A stretch of 64,000 nucleotides of DNA from Siniperca chuatsi (Eukaryota; Chordata; Actinopteri; Centrarchiformes; Sinipercidae), in the NCBI RefSeq assembly GCF_020085105.1, contig NC_058063.1, positions 3,114,001-3,178,000 of the forward strand, given 5' to 3'. Positions 23,277-35,100 of this stretch are shown piece by piece. The translations under genes and the position numbers were made by a program. Numbering within the stretch: the stretch's first letter is position 1; every line of letters starts with the position of its first letter. The notes below the pieces were generated by a model. It searched no databases, was not told the origin of the DNA, and saw nothing but the letters and a program-made list of their open reading frames with translations.

Positions 23277-23484
23277 GAGAGAAGAAGAGAGTAATACACG
23301 CGAACAAGGTCAATGTAGCTGAAGTGCGCCATCTTTTGGGGAAACGTGGGCATTACAGGGGAAAGGTAAATTGAACAAGGCTTACCCGTACCTATTTTAA
23401 TAGAATTTGGTATCGTTCGGTGGGCCGGATTAATAAGCCCAACGGGCCGTGTGTGGCCCGCGGGCCGTAGTTTGCCCATGTCTG
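22982..23484 (-). mobile_element. 503-bp hAT-type transposon derivative with exact 8-bp target duplication
   Basis: The ends are CAGGGATGGGCAAACT (left) and AGTTTGCCCATGTCTG (right), inverted repeats of about 16 bp with two mismatches. The inner parts ('acgggccaca' / 'gcgggcc') are also related. The element is flanked on both sides by the identical octamer ATCTATTG (22974-22981 and 23485-23492), the hallmark hAT target-site duplication. It keeps only the transposase N-terminus (minus strand). Confidence 0.93.
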
Positions 23485-25214
23485 ATCTATTGTGTGTTGG
23501 AATTAATAGTGTCACTACTATTGCTTTAAAATGTACAATAGTCAGCATTTACCACTGTGTTTTTATATGTGTGGAAATGTCATAATGAATTCAGCGTGGT
23601 TGATTAACTAACATAATACTATTGATGTAATGTGTGTGTTGAACCTATACAATGTCAGACATCCTAGAGATCTCTCATCATGCCTGTGTTCTGCATATAG
23701 AGCAGAATTTTCAATTCATTTTTGAACATGGTGTATCACATTCGAATCTTAAGTTTTCATCTAATGAACACAGTTTATGTTGAGATCAGGTTTATTAATT
23801 ACCTGATCACACTTAAATAAAACTGGCAAATCCTTCCTCCTCCCTGGAATGTAAAGAATCTGATTTTAGTTTTCTAATCAGCTTTATAAAGGTCTAGGAC
23901 AACTCAGCTGTGTGACCTGCACACTGATGTACTTTTTAGCCCCATTTCACATTATTTCTACAGTATGTGTATCAGTTTCTAAGTAATTATTTTGACACTG
24001 ACTTATTGTTTTGTACTTTAAATAGTTTACAGACTGTGGATCTGCTGGCAAATCCACCCTTCTTTCATTTTGAATCAACTGCTGGAAACATGTTACTTTT
24101 ACTGTCTTTACGCTAGGAAACTAGAAAATACAGTCTAATCCAACATCAAGCCTTTTACAATAACTGCAGAAAATGTGTTATTATTAGCATTTAGAAAGTG
24201 CTAAGCTTTGGTCACTGTTTTGAATTCAAATGTTGCTCCATCACTGCCCCAACCCTGTGGAAGTGTATAGGGGACTATATTCAAATATTGTAAACTTGAA
24301 AATGTAATTTCACAATAGCATTATAATTTTCCACATATGTGTGATATTTGAGTAAAAATGAGAATGCAATAAACCAATTTTCATTTTCACATACTCGTAT
24401 GGGCATTCTATGACTATTAAAATTACTATGAAAAGCTGTTTGACATTAAATTTTCAAAGTTGTAACCCGCTGTACAGTGGACAATATTCAAATATTAATT
24501 CAAATTTGAAAATGAAATATAAACAATGTGACCTCTTTTTCCAGTTATGCAAGCAATATTTAAGGCAAAATGAAAATGCAATTTTCTAACAATTTGAAAA
24601 TGTACTGCAGCAGTGTTTGAATGTGCATGGAGAAGAGCTCTTTTTTTGCTTCCGTGCAACAGAGGCAGAGTAAAGCTTGTTGTTTAGAGAAATGAAATTC
24701 TGTATAAGTGTAAATACTTTTTTTCACAGGTCTCAAGGGAGGCCTGATGTTCTGATCCGTCACAGTGATTTCTGTGATTCAAAGACTTGGGCAAGGACAC
24801 TCAAACAGGGTGGGGGTTTGAAGCCAGACCACCCTGCTGCTTGGAAACCATTACTGTGAACTTTCTGGACAGACAGTAAATACTGTGAAGGTAAAAGGAA
24901 AGTGGATTTGTCATGAATAGAAAAAGTAAGGGGACTTTTATTTTGAATGAAACGGTGAATGCACCACATGGAAAGGTGGGTTTAGTTGGCTAGAGAGAAA
25001 TGAAACAACAAAAATCAGTAAAAGTAATGCTGAAATGAAGGCTTAGTTTAGGTTTTCAATTTTTATGTGTTTTGCAAATGTACAGTGTCGGTTCAAAATT
25101 GTCACGAATACTGCAAGGGATGTTTAATCATATGCTGACATTAAATGTGTGTGTGCGCCTTGTGAAAATTTAATAAATATGAAACCCTTTTGCAGATCTC
25201 TCTATTATATTTTG
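23485..25214. other. intergenic, nothing recognised
   Basis: AT-rich sequence in which phrases of the 'ttcaaatattaattcaaat' type recur around 24290-24600, perhaps an old repeat. No gene was found. Confidence 0.45.
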
Positions 25215-25440
25215 TGTCTTTGTTTAAGTCTCTTCTCAAAACACATTTTTATCTGAAAGCATATCCTGATTTTACCTGAACTGGCTGTTTATTTTATTGT
25301 TTATTTTATTGCTTTTGTGTATTTTATGTATTTTATTTCTTTATATTTCGTCATTCACTGTGGTATTTTATTTCTCTTGTTGTGAAGCACTTTGTACTTT
25401 GTTTTGATAAGTGCTCTATAAATAAAGTTTTATTATTATT
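25215..25440 (+). repeat. LINE 3' tail
   Basis: Begins 'tttaagtctcttctcaaaac', with T-rich untranslated sequence, and ends 'gtgctctataaataaagttt' followed by ATT repeats. It is the plus-strand partner of the inverted copy at 128-345. Confidence 0.75.
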
Positions 25441-26244
25441 ATATTTTCCAGTTGATGGTTGTTAATGCATGACTTAAGTAAAACTTTACTGGAATACCAA
25501 ATAGAGGCTTTTGTTAGTTTGTTACCTTTTATACATTTTGTATTTCTATTCCATGTTGTACAAAAACAATGTTTTCGATGTCATGCTCCACTTGAGATCT
25601 AAGTACAGTTTTGATTTTTAAAGTAATACCAACAGTGTTTTTGCAAAAACCACGATTCCTTGCATTGTTATCAGAAGAAATACATAATTTAATAAAAAGG
25701 AAACACACAAGATTTTAAGGTTGGTCCTGTGTCGGCATGCTGCTCAAAATGCAACTGAAGCATGAGTATTTAATAATAAATTTATTTCATGGAGCACAGG
25801 CTTGTGACTTTTACTTTCCCCAAAGTGTCAGTTTGTTGTTGGAGCAGCTGAAAACAGCACAGAACAGAAAAGACTACCCATCAATCCATTTTCTGCCACT
25901 TATCTGGGGCCAGGTCGCGGTGGCAGCAGGCTAAGCAAGGTAAAAAAAGGTTAAAAAAAACTGAACAAAATCTTGTTTAAGTTTTGTAGATTATAACGTT
26001 TTTTTTAATGGCATTTGATAACTATATTTTCAACATATAACTGGTTCTACAGGATCTGCTTGACAGATTTCCTGGCAAAAATGCTTAAACTGAAATCCTT
26101 TGCATACCTTACAGCATTATATGTGGGTTTACAAGCTGCCACTGCAGTAATAGCAGCTTGCCTACAGCCCGGAAGTAGCACAAAAGTAGGTTTACTGGGC
26201 TGATGAACCTTTGTTCCCCATAAAACCGCAAATATTTTTTTCCA
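25441..26244. other. intergenic, nothing recognised
   Basis: No gene or defined element was seen. The phrase 'catcaatccattttctgcca' near 25880 is a common fish repeat fragment. Confidence 0.4.
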
Positions 26245-26480
26245 TTTACATTTGTGTACATATTAAACAAACAAGATACAACATGTTTAATCAGTGAGCT
26301 TTAGAGGTGTTGGTAGGTATATTTTTGAACTTTGGACAGAGCCAGGCTAGCTGTTGTCCCCTGCATCCAGTCTTTATGCTAAGCTAGGCTAACCACGTCT
26401 TTACTCCAACTCTGTGCTTGTGCTCTGTGCTTAACACACAGACATGAGATTGATATGAGTTTTTTCATCTCACTCTCTGA
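26245..26480 (+). repeat. dispersed repeat 'ggacagagccaggctagctg', copy 1
   Basis: Contains 'tttgaactttggacagagcc', 'aggctagctgttgtcccctg', 'ttatgctaagctaggctaac' and 'gagattgatatgagtttttt'. Copies are at about 58640-58890 (inverted) and 59790-59990 (same strand). It is a noncoding fish repeat of unknown class. Confidence 0.75.
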
Positions 26481-26861
26481 AATAAAGTGAATAAGGGTAT
26501 TTCCTTTAGAAAGCACTTTCTTGATGCAGAAAGTTCTTTAGAGGCAGAGGTGGCACTTGGACACTTCTCAGAATGTGATAATGTCCAATCTGTCCTGTTG
26601 AGTCCAGGTTGTTTAGAATCAGTTGTTTTCAGCCACAATTGATCAAGAAATAATATTGTAGTGGAATCGTTCCCTTGGCCCTGAGACACACGCTGAGACC
26701 ACATTTTCAGTTTATTCTTTCTTTCTTTCTTTTTGTCGACACAATCTTTCTCTCTGCATCCGCCGTTCCTCCGACAACCTCTGCTTCTTTTCTTCCCTGT
26801 GTCCAGCATGCTACTGTATTTAAGGAGAGAATAATTGGTTAACCGGGTTCGGCTGTGCCAA

Positions 26862-27270
26862 TTATCTCTCTATGATGCTGCTCACCTGAGGGGAACAGGA
26901 GAGGAAGTCAGCCATGGCCACTTTGAAATTAAAAGGCTGGAGAGCCAGATACCACCATGTGATCCGGGCGTTGGCATCCTTCATGCAGTGGAGCCACTGG
27001 AGGGGGGCATGGTCCGAACAGAGGGTGAATGGGCGCCCCAGCAGGTAATACCGCAGAGCCTCGACCGCCCACCGGATGGCCAGGCACTCTTTTTCGATTG
27101 TACTGTACCTGGCCTCTCTCTCTGACAGCTTCCGGCTTATGTATATGACCGGGCGGTCGACACCCTGCACCTGCTGGGACAAAATGGCCCCCACTCCTCT
27201 GTTCGACACGTCAGTCTGCAGAACAAAAGGGAGAGAAAAGTTAGGTGTGTGGAGGAGAGGCTCCCCACAG
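26862..27270 (-). pseudogene. gypsy-type RNase H remnant
   Basis: Frame 27209-26862 has SNRGVGAILSQQVQG, then ISRKLSEREARYSTIEKECL and FTLCSDHAPLQWLH, the typical RNase H core. It ends at the LTR-like repeat. There is no integrase after it, which supports the Gmr1-like order rather than an ordinary gypsy order. Confidence 0.8.
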
Positions 27271-27278
27271 AGGGCTTG

Positions 27279-28127
27279 TTATACCCTCTTGAACGCCAGT
27301 TGGCACCGCTCCGTCCACTGGTGAAGGGACTGGTCAGCTCTGCGAAGTTGGGACTGAACCGCCGGTAATAGCTGGCCAGCCCCAGGAACCGCCTCACCTC
27401 TTTTTTTGACTTGGGCTTCGGGCAGGCGGCAATCGCAGCCGTCTTGTCTACCTGGGGGCGCACCTGCCCTCCGCCCAAGTGGTACCCCAGATACCGTACC
27501 TCCCTCCGTCCAACCGCACACTTCGGGTTGGCGGTGAGACAGGCCTGCAGCCACCCGCATATGCTCCGCCCAGCTGTCACTGTGGATGATAACGTCATCT
27601 AGGTAGGCGGCTGCATATGCAGCGTGCAGACGTAGTATTCGGTCCATGAGGCGTTGGAAGGTGGCCGGTGCCCCAAACGAAGTGTGGTAAATTGGTACAA
27701 CACGTACGGAGTGGAGAAGGCCGTCTTTCCCTTAGACTCTGGAGACAAGGGAATCTGCCAGTAGCCCTTGGTCAAATCCAGCGTGGTGAAAAAACGAGCG
27801 GTGCCTAACCGATCCGGGAGTTCGTTGACCCGAGGCATTGGATAGGGATCAAATCATGACACATCATTCACTTTGCGGTAGTCCACACAGAACCGTATGG
27901 TCCCATCCTTCTTGCCTACAAGAACGATGGGGCTACACCAGGCACTGTTGGACTCTTCTATTACCCCCATCTTCAGCATGGCCTTCCTGAACCATTTTCC
28001 GTTTGTGCTCAGGCAACCGGTAGGGCTGTGAACGCACCGTCACTCCCGGGTGAGTCTCAATGTGATGCTCTATGAGGTTGGTGCGACCCGGAAGGGGGGA
28101 GAACACATCGGCAAAACGCTGTTGCAA
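27279..28127 (-). pseudogene. gypsy-type reverse transcriptase fragments
   Basis: The N-terminal part (28127-27933) reads QRFADVFSPLPGRTNLIEH and lies in the same frame as the integrase. The palm part (27838-27599) has FFTTLDLTKGYWQIPLSPES. The catalytic AAYLDDVIIHSD box lies in another frame (27647-27279). At least two frame changes therefore break the domain; the catalytic YLDD itself is intact. Confidence 0.82.
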
Positions 28128-28145
28128 CTCTGCAACGTCTGTTCT

Positions 28146-29540
28146 CTAGGACAGTGTGAGATGGTTGTCAAAAGGAAGCGAGGCGGCACTGGCCGATTTT
28201 GAAACCTCAGGCCCAAACTCATCTCTTTCACCCACCGTCATCACCAGAGCAACAGGCTCCGCCTCTCTCCATGCTTTTAGGAAGTTGAGGTGGTAGATCT
28301 GCGTTGCCCCTCCCCTATCCGACCGCACAACCTCATAGTCCACGTCGCCCACATACCGTGTGACCACAAAGGGTCCTTGCCACCTGGCGAGTAATTTGGA
28401 GCTGGACGAAGGGAGTAATACAAGCACTTTATCTCCCGGCGTGAATTGTCTTAATCTAGCCCCTCTGTTGTACAGGCGTTGTTGACGCTCCTGAGCCTGG
28501 AGCAAATTCTCCCGTGACAACTGCCTTAACTTGTGGAGTTTTGCTCTCAGGTCCAGTACGTGCTGAACTTCGTTTTTACTGGGGCTTGGACCCTCCTCCC
28601 AGTTTTCTCTAGCTAGGTCCAGGACCCCCTGTGGGTTTCTGCCAAACAGCAGCTCAAAGGGAGAAAATCCCGTGGAGGCCTGGCGTACCTCCCGCACTGC
28701 GAACAACAGAGGATCTAGCCTAACCCAATTGCGCTCATCCTCGTGCACAAATTTACGGTTCATGGACTTCAAAGTTTTGTTCAGATGCTCAATGAGCCTG
28801 TCGGTCTGAGGGTGGTATACACTGGTTCGAATCGCCTTGATGCCCAATAATCCATAAAGTTCACTCAGTGTGCGTGACATGAATGAGGTGCCCTGGTCAG
28901 TCAGGATCTCTTTCGGGATCCCGACTCGGGAGATGATCTGAAACAGTGCCTGCGCCACACTCTTTGCAGAGATGGTGCGCAATGGCACTGCTTCGGGATA
29001 TCGGGTTGCGTAGTCCACTAACACTAGCACAAAGCAATATCCACGTGCACTCCGGTAAAATGGCCCGATGAGGACCATACCTAGGCGTTCAAATGGGACC
29101 TCCATCAATGGTAATGGGCGCAAAGGCGCTCTCGGGATGGCTGGTTGGTTAACCATCTGACATTCGGGGCAAGACGCACACCAACGGCGAACGTCTCCCC
29201 AAATCCCAGGCCAATAGAATCGGGCCATTATCCAGTCTAGTGTTTTATTACACCCCATATGCCCGGCCATCGGGTTGTAATGAGCCGCCTGGAAAACTGT
29301 TTCCCGATGGCTTTTTGGTACCAACAATTGCGTTACTTCTTCCCCTGTCTGAGTGTCACGACTCACTCTGTACAGTCTGTCCCTGATCACTGAAAAGTGT
29401 GGATATGACTGGGCTGCGTCAGGGCGCACCACATGACCATCAATTCTTATCACTTGGTCGAAGGCAAAGCGTAGAGTGTCGTCACTCCTGTGGAGGCACC
29501 ACCGGTTCCCCCTTCCCATCTGCAGCATCGGACAACCTTG
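28146..29540 (-). pseudogene. gypsy-type integrase, DDE triad damaged
   Basis: The long minus frame (open from 29603) has an HHCC zinc-binding region (AAHYNPMAGHMGCNK ... WCASCPEC), the catalytic core and a C-terminal GPF.V...GDVDYEV module. The second acidic residue (ILTDQGTSFMS) and the third (PQTDRLIEHLNKTL) are present. The first Asp position, normally in a 'GMDLIGP'-type motif, reads GMVLIGP here. The frame ends at TAG (28148-28146), and the same frame resumes directly as the reverse transcriptase N-terminus. Confidence 0.85.
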
Positions 29541-29910
29541 CATCGCCACTAAGCACAGCACACACATCCCATGTCCCTGACGGTCGTGCACGCACCCCCA
29601 CACAGTGCCTCACTAGCCTATCAAACCCAAGCCAATCTGTACCCAAAATCAGGGGGTGCATCAGGCGGGAATTAAATTTTCTCCCTTGATGTCTAATTTC
29701 CACCGGCACTACAGGGTATCTGTGAACATCCCCATGTACACACTTAATATCCACCCAGCAAGCCTCCACCAAAGCCCCGGGTCGAACCAGGTTCTGATGA
29801 ATAATGGACTGCGTACAGCCCGAATCCACCATTGCCCTGTGTATACCCCCTTGGATTTTTACCTGAACGCTGTATGCGATTTCGCCCAGCATCTGGGCCA
29901 GTATCGCCAC
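29482..29910 (-). pseudogene. retroviral-type aspartic protease remnant
   Basis: Frame 29910-29482 contains GGIHRAMVDSGCTQSIIH (catalytic DSG at about residues 29-31) and, later, LILGTDWL, the second half of a retropepsin-like fold. Upstream gag is lost: the frame begins only about 60 bp inside the LTR-like piece. A frame change near 29480-29600 separates it from the integrase frame. Confidence 0.75.
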
Positions 29911-30016
29911 CGGCTACACCTGCTGCGGCTCCGTCATGTCTATCCCAGAAGCCAAGTTACTTTGGGCGCTGGGTTCAGCTGTGCCAATTATCTTTCCTTG
30001 ATGCTGCTCACCTGAG

Positions 30017-31600
30017 CAACTCCCCCACCTCTGGGTGAGAAAAGAGTTTTTGGGGTCACCTGAATTTAAATCTGGGCAGGTACAATCTTGATTATCCTCT
30101 CCCAAGTGAGTGTAGTGACACAGGTTTTAACAGTTGTGTAATAAACTGTGCATGAAATAGTCATATAACATTAAAGGTCACTTGTAAAAACATAAGAGGA
30201 AACAACAAATGATTGCCATCCAGAGATCTTTGATATTATTATGTGGTACTGAAATATAACGCTGGTGACAATAGAAATATGTAATGATCAGTAACAGAAC
30301 AAAACAGTGTACAAGGCACGTTAACCTGTTGGTTAACAAGGCATCTTTGCTCATTTTAAAATTATGTGTACATGTGCAGAACTATTACAATAAATAGCAC
30401 ATAAAGGAAAAGAAAATAAACAACTCAATTTTTTTTTTTACATTTTTCTTATTGAAAGTGCAATTATGAAAATGGTACACTAATATAATATAAAATGACT
30501 TAAAGCTGCATGAATTGAATTTTTGGCCACTTGGGGATAAGGAAGCAAGCTGTAACTATATTATAACCTTTTTGCCATTGCGTTAGCTAACAGACATCAG
30601 GCAGACACAGAGCAACATTAGCATTAATTTGGAGTCGTGTTTGTGTCCACCTGATGAATGCAAGTCAAATATTCACTCTCCTTTTGGCTCTGCTTTGGTC
30701 TCCACCAACAAAATATCTGGCTCTATAGCTGCTAAATGCTCCACTACATGTATGTTCAGTAGCTAGTCTCTAACTGTCTGTCTGCTGTTTGGTGCTGAGT
30801 ATGTAGTGTACAGTGGGTTTATCAGAACTTTTTAAATTCTGAAAAAAATAAGAGTGAGCCAAAACAGTAAAGCTGTGGGCTGTAAAACCAAAATAATGAG
30901 CTAAAAGAAGCTAAAATACTCAGTAGAGCTGAGGGGAACTGCAGAGTTGGTGATAATTCTCTGTGGGTTTGTCACCACATGTGACCCTCTTCGCATTAGC
31001 CATTTGATCCCTTGTTTATATGAAACATTTTGACTGTTTTAAGTTTTAAGCTTTAGTTATCAGAATCAGAAATACTTTATTGATCCCCGAGGGGAAACTC
31101 TTTTGTTACAGCAGCTTGCCTTTACGTCAGTGCACACAGGAATAGAAGTACTACACTATAAACAAACATTAATAGCTTCCGATTTGTAATTTCCTAATCT
31201 GGGGGCCCCCTGGTGGCTGTGGAGCAGTAGTTCATTCATCCCTCAGGCTGGCTATGCATTTATTTACGGGTTTCTACTTATAATTCTACTTATTAGTGAA
31301 TGCAGAAATGTATCTTTACTACAGTATGTTGTTAAAATAGAAATTCAGCACTGTGTTAAAATGTCAAGAACAATAAATGAATAAATATGTATTTTCCCTC
31401 GGACCGTTGGGCCATCTCCCAGAACCACCATCTGCAGAACTGAAGTCAAATCATCTTCAGGCTTTTCCACCTGATGCTGCCTTCAGGTGCGCCTCGTTAT
31501 CTCTTTCTTCAGCATTCTGAATTTTTACCGTTTGTCGTCCATTCATTCCATTCATGTAAGTTAATAAATACTACTTTAAGGTGGCTGTTGTTTTTGTTTA
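30017..31600. other. intergenic, mostly unrecognised
   Basis: A LINE-tail fragment lies at 31065-31110 ('cagaatcagaaatactttat' then 'tgatccccgaggggaaa'). Otherwise I see no gene or defined element. Confidence 0.5.
31065..31160 (-). repeat. LINE 3' terminus fragment
   Basis: Read inverted, it ends '...cccctcggggatcaataaag' then 'tatttctgattctga', the terminus of a common fish LINE. A similar terminus ('aatcctttattaatcccaca', then 'atggggaaat') is at 11060-11100. Confidence 0.6.
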
Positions 31601-31859
31601 GAAAACAAGTTACTTTAGTTACTTTTTTAAATTCGACCCACGTTAAATGAGACACTCCTCAACACATTTCCACACGAAGACATTGCAGCTGTTGACAGTG
31701 TGTATATTGTCTGTACATAAACGTGACATCTTGCCAAATTCGTTATCATGTCGGCTATTATCATCTGAAGGGCTGCTGCCCTGACTGTAATACATCCGTA
31801 CCATGGATGTATTATAGGAACTCTCGTAATACACCCATGCTCAAAACCTAACTCGTTCC

Positions 31860-32185
31860 GATAGGTTGAATGCATCTGGCGCGGTTAAATGACGTCATAT
31901 ATGCGCCAACATAATATACATGTGGAACTGTGTGGCTAAGTACAGAACAGCTTGTTTAACGTTAGTTGTTTAGTTTGTTGTCTTGGTTTCTCTGTCTGTC
32001 TGTGGTTGGATATCAGAGCTTTAAAAAGGTTTAGTTCTTCGTAAAATTATAAAGTGAAGAACTCTGATTGGCTATTAAATGGTGCCAGGAAGCTTCCTGC
32101 AAAGAGGAGCCAACAAGCTAACATCAACAGCTAGTTGACACAGCAACATTAGCCAGCAGACATTAGTCATCTCTGCTCTTTACAG
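31860..32185 (+). promoter_or_regulatory. putative trmt10a promoter with palindromic CRE
   Basis: A perfect CRE octamer TGACGTCA lies at 31890-31897, between two GCGC-containing patches, 289 bp before the start codon. CREB/ATF family proteins bind this octamer. No TATA box is clear. Transcription start is unknown. Confidence 0.5.
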
Positions 32186-35100
32186 ATGGCTGATGATAGC
32201 GTGAAAAGTGAAGCGTCAGTCCAGCAGGAGAATGATAATGGAGATAGTAAGAGCAGTCAGAAGACAGTGAACAGTAATGGAGAAGCTGCAGCTGAAAGCC
32301 AACCTCTGTCCAAAAGGCAAAGGAAGAAGCTTCTGAAGCAGCAGAAATGGGAAGAAGAGAGGGAGCTACGAAAGTAAGTAAGCTCATTTTAACATTGTCA
32401 GCAGCACCGTCAAAAGGCATTTATGCATTCAACTACAAAGGTGCGATAACAGTTGTCTATTGGTATAACATATGCGGTTTGTCCTTCTTTAATTGAGTAT
32501 CAAAGTTATTTTCTATGGTAGCCCCAGTGCACCCCTACATGCCAATCTCCTTTTAAACATTTGTCAATTTAAGGTTGTATTGCTTGTAGTGCTGTTTCTC
32601 CATAATTAAAGTAAATACACTTGAAATCAGTATGCTACCTTTGCAAGCAAGAAAGCTTGGCTCCTGCTGCCTCTCTTGCTCTACTAGAAATCATAAATCA
32701 TCTTGCATGTTGGTCCTATACCTGCCTAAGTTTATTAACCTTATGTGTCTTTAGTGCTGCCCCATTCTTACAAAACAAAACGCATTTCTTTAAGGCCTTC
32801 TGGAAATATCAGAATCAGCTTTATTGCCAAGTAGGTCTACACATATATGGATTTTGCTTTGGTATATTGGTGCATAATAACAAACATAGTAAGTAGAAAA
32901 TATAAAGAAAGAGAAAACGGATACTGTAAATCAAGAAGCATAAATATAAAATTGACAAAATATGAAAAATTATTATCAAAAATAATTTTAAAAAAAAGAG
33001 CTGTACAGTTTGTGCAGGGATGTGCAAAATATTTACCAGGGAATGTGTAAAGTGAAAAGTACAAACAATATTTGTAATGTGCACGATAGTTATCCAGAAG
33101 ATGTGTGTTAATGTAATGCATTGAGTCAGGTGTGTAGATTTTATGTTAATATAACGGGTAGTGGAGGGTATGAGAGTCAGTGGGGGTCCTGGGCCTTGTT
33201 GATGAGGCCACCTGCAGACGGAAAGAAACTGCTTTTGTGGCGTGAGGTTTTGGACCTGATGGACCGCAGCCTCCTGCCAGAGGGGATTGTCTGAAACAGT
33301 TTGGGTCCAGGGTGGGAGGGGTCAGCCACAATCTTTCCTGCTCGACTCAGGGTCCTGGAGGCATACAGGTCCTGGAGGGAAGGCAGATTGCAGCCAGTGA
33401 CCTTCTCAGTGGAGTAAATGATACGCTGCAGTCTGCCCTTGTCCTTGGCAATGGCAGCAGCGTACCAGATGGTGATGGAGGAGGTGAGAATGGACTCAGT
33501 GATGGCTGTGTAGAAGTGCACCATCATTGTCTTTGGCAGGTTGAATTTCTTCAGCTGCCGCAGGAAGTACATCCTCTGCTGGGATTTCTTGGTGTGTTCA
33601 CCATCTTGGGTGATGATGGTGCCCAGGAAATGGAAGGACTCCACGGTGTCGACAGGGTAGTCACACAGGGTGATGGGGGCAGGTGGGGCTGGGTTCTTCC
33701 TGTAATCCACAACCATCTCCCCTGTGTTAAGAGTGTTGAGCTCCAGGTTGTTTTGACTGCACCTGGTCACCAGGTGGTCAATCTGTATGTGGACTCATCC
33801 CCATCAGAGATGATCCCAATGAGGGTGGTGTCGTCTGCAAACTTCAGGAGCTTGACGGACTGGTGACTGGAGGTGCAGCTGTTGGTGTACAGGGAGAAGA
33901 GCAGAGGGGAAAGGGGGGAACCGGTGCTGATGGTCCATGAGAGATGTTTCCCCAGCCTCACATGCTGCCTCCCGTCAGACAGGAATTCTGTGATCCACCT
34001 GCAGGAGACAGCTGATCAGCACAGTGCTTCAGGGTGAATGAAGAGACAGACATATTTTCTGCTAAATGAAGCATGTGCATAAATCATAAATCAGCACTAA
34101 TGAAAAATCTGGTTTATTACAATTGGAGCTTTATTTTTGTAGCTCCAGCCATCGGCTCTGTTAGTTATGATGATATTATAGTCAACAATGTAATTGTTGA
34201 GATCTGGGAACATCATGATATAAAAAAATAGGCATAAATAGTTTTTACAGGGTGAAAATAGGAGCACTAGATGATCAGACAGGTTGTAAACAAACCGGCA
34301 GTTTATCCAGATTGTGTAAACCACTTTATTTAAGTAAAACTGAAAATCAATGCACCTGAAATGTTAATATTAATGTGGTTCACTAACATAACATTGATGG
34401 AATATGCTGCCTATTTTGTGATCCAGTGTTTCATTTCACGCTGCATACAAATCATGTATACCCAGCTTACTTATGTTCCATTCAGACATCATTTCATAAT
34501 ATGACCAAAATTGGTCTTACAACTGGGATACTGTGTGCGCAGGTGTGTCCGAACCTTGAGTGTAGCAGTAATTCAGTTAAAAGGTTAAGACTAGTGTGTC
34601 AACAAATTCCATGGAACGACCAAAACGAACAATGAATTGATCCAACTAACAAGTAGAATATGCTCCAGAAATACTCACTACAGCACCAAATGTATTTTTT
34701 AAGATATTTGAATACAATGCAGGAGTCTTCAGCATGGTGTTGTATCATTGCTCACATTTGCAGTATCAGTCCTGTGCTTTCTGCTGCAGGCAGAGACGAA
34801 AGGAGAGGAAGCAGCAGCGTCGGCTGCAGAGGCAAAATCATCATCATCAGGAGGAGGAGGAGGGAGGAGAAGCCCAGAATGTCAGGAAACGTCCACGCAG
34901 AGAGGTGACGCCCAGCTCACTGAGGCTGGTGGTGGACTGCAGCTTCGACAACCTCATGCTGCTCAAGGTCAACAGCTCTGGGAACCACTGTGGAGGGATA
35001 CTCACCCTGTGTATATTGAGATATGAACTGAGGTACTTATTCTCCTGACCGATAATCTTGTCATGTCTTCAGGATGTCCGGAAGCTTCACAAACAGATCC

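Larger units (their letters stand above)
26500..30016 (-). mobile_element. Ty3/gypsy-like LTR retrotransposon, Gmr1-like domain order, decayed
   Basis: Read on the minus strand from 30016 down: a short LTR-like piece, aspartic protease, integrase, reverse transcriptase, RNase H, then a probable 3' LTR. The LTR piece GGGTTC(A/G)GCTGTGCC is shared by 26845-26890 and 29971-30016, 42 of 46 bp identical, and marks both ends of the coding body. Below 26845 a 'ccttaaatacagta' TATA-like stretch and an AATAAA (near 26713, minus) fit a 3' LTR. Nearly all of gag and most of the 5' LTR are missing. Integrase lying before reverse transcriptase is the order of the Gmr1 group of Ty3/gypsy elements described from fish. 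Confidence 0.82.

Noticed and set aside
26835..30038. Several plus-strand ORFs across 26.8-30.0 kb
   Set aside because: All lie opposite the gypsy-type pol domains and show no coherent protein.
9349..31860. Hidden mttp gene between c4orf54-like and trmt10a
   Set aside because: I looked for lipid-transfer-type exons and found only repeats and noncoding DNA. A translated search would be decisive.
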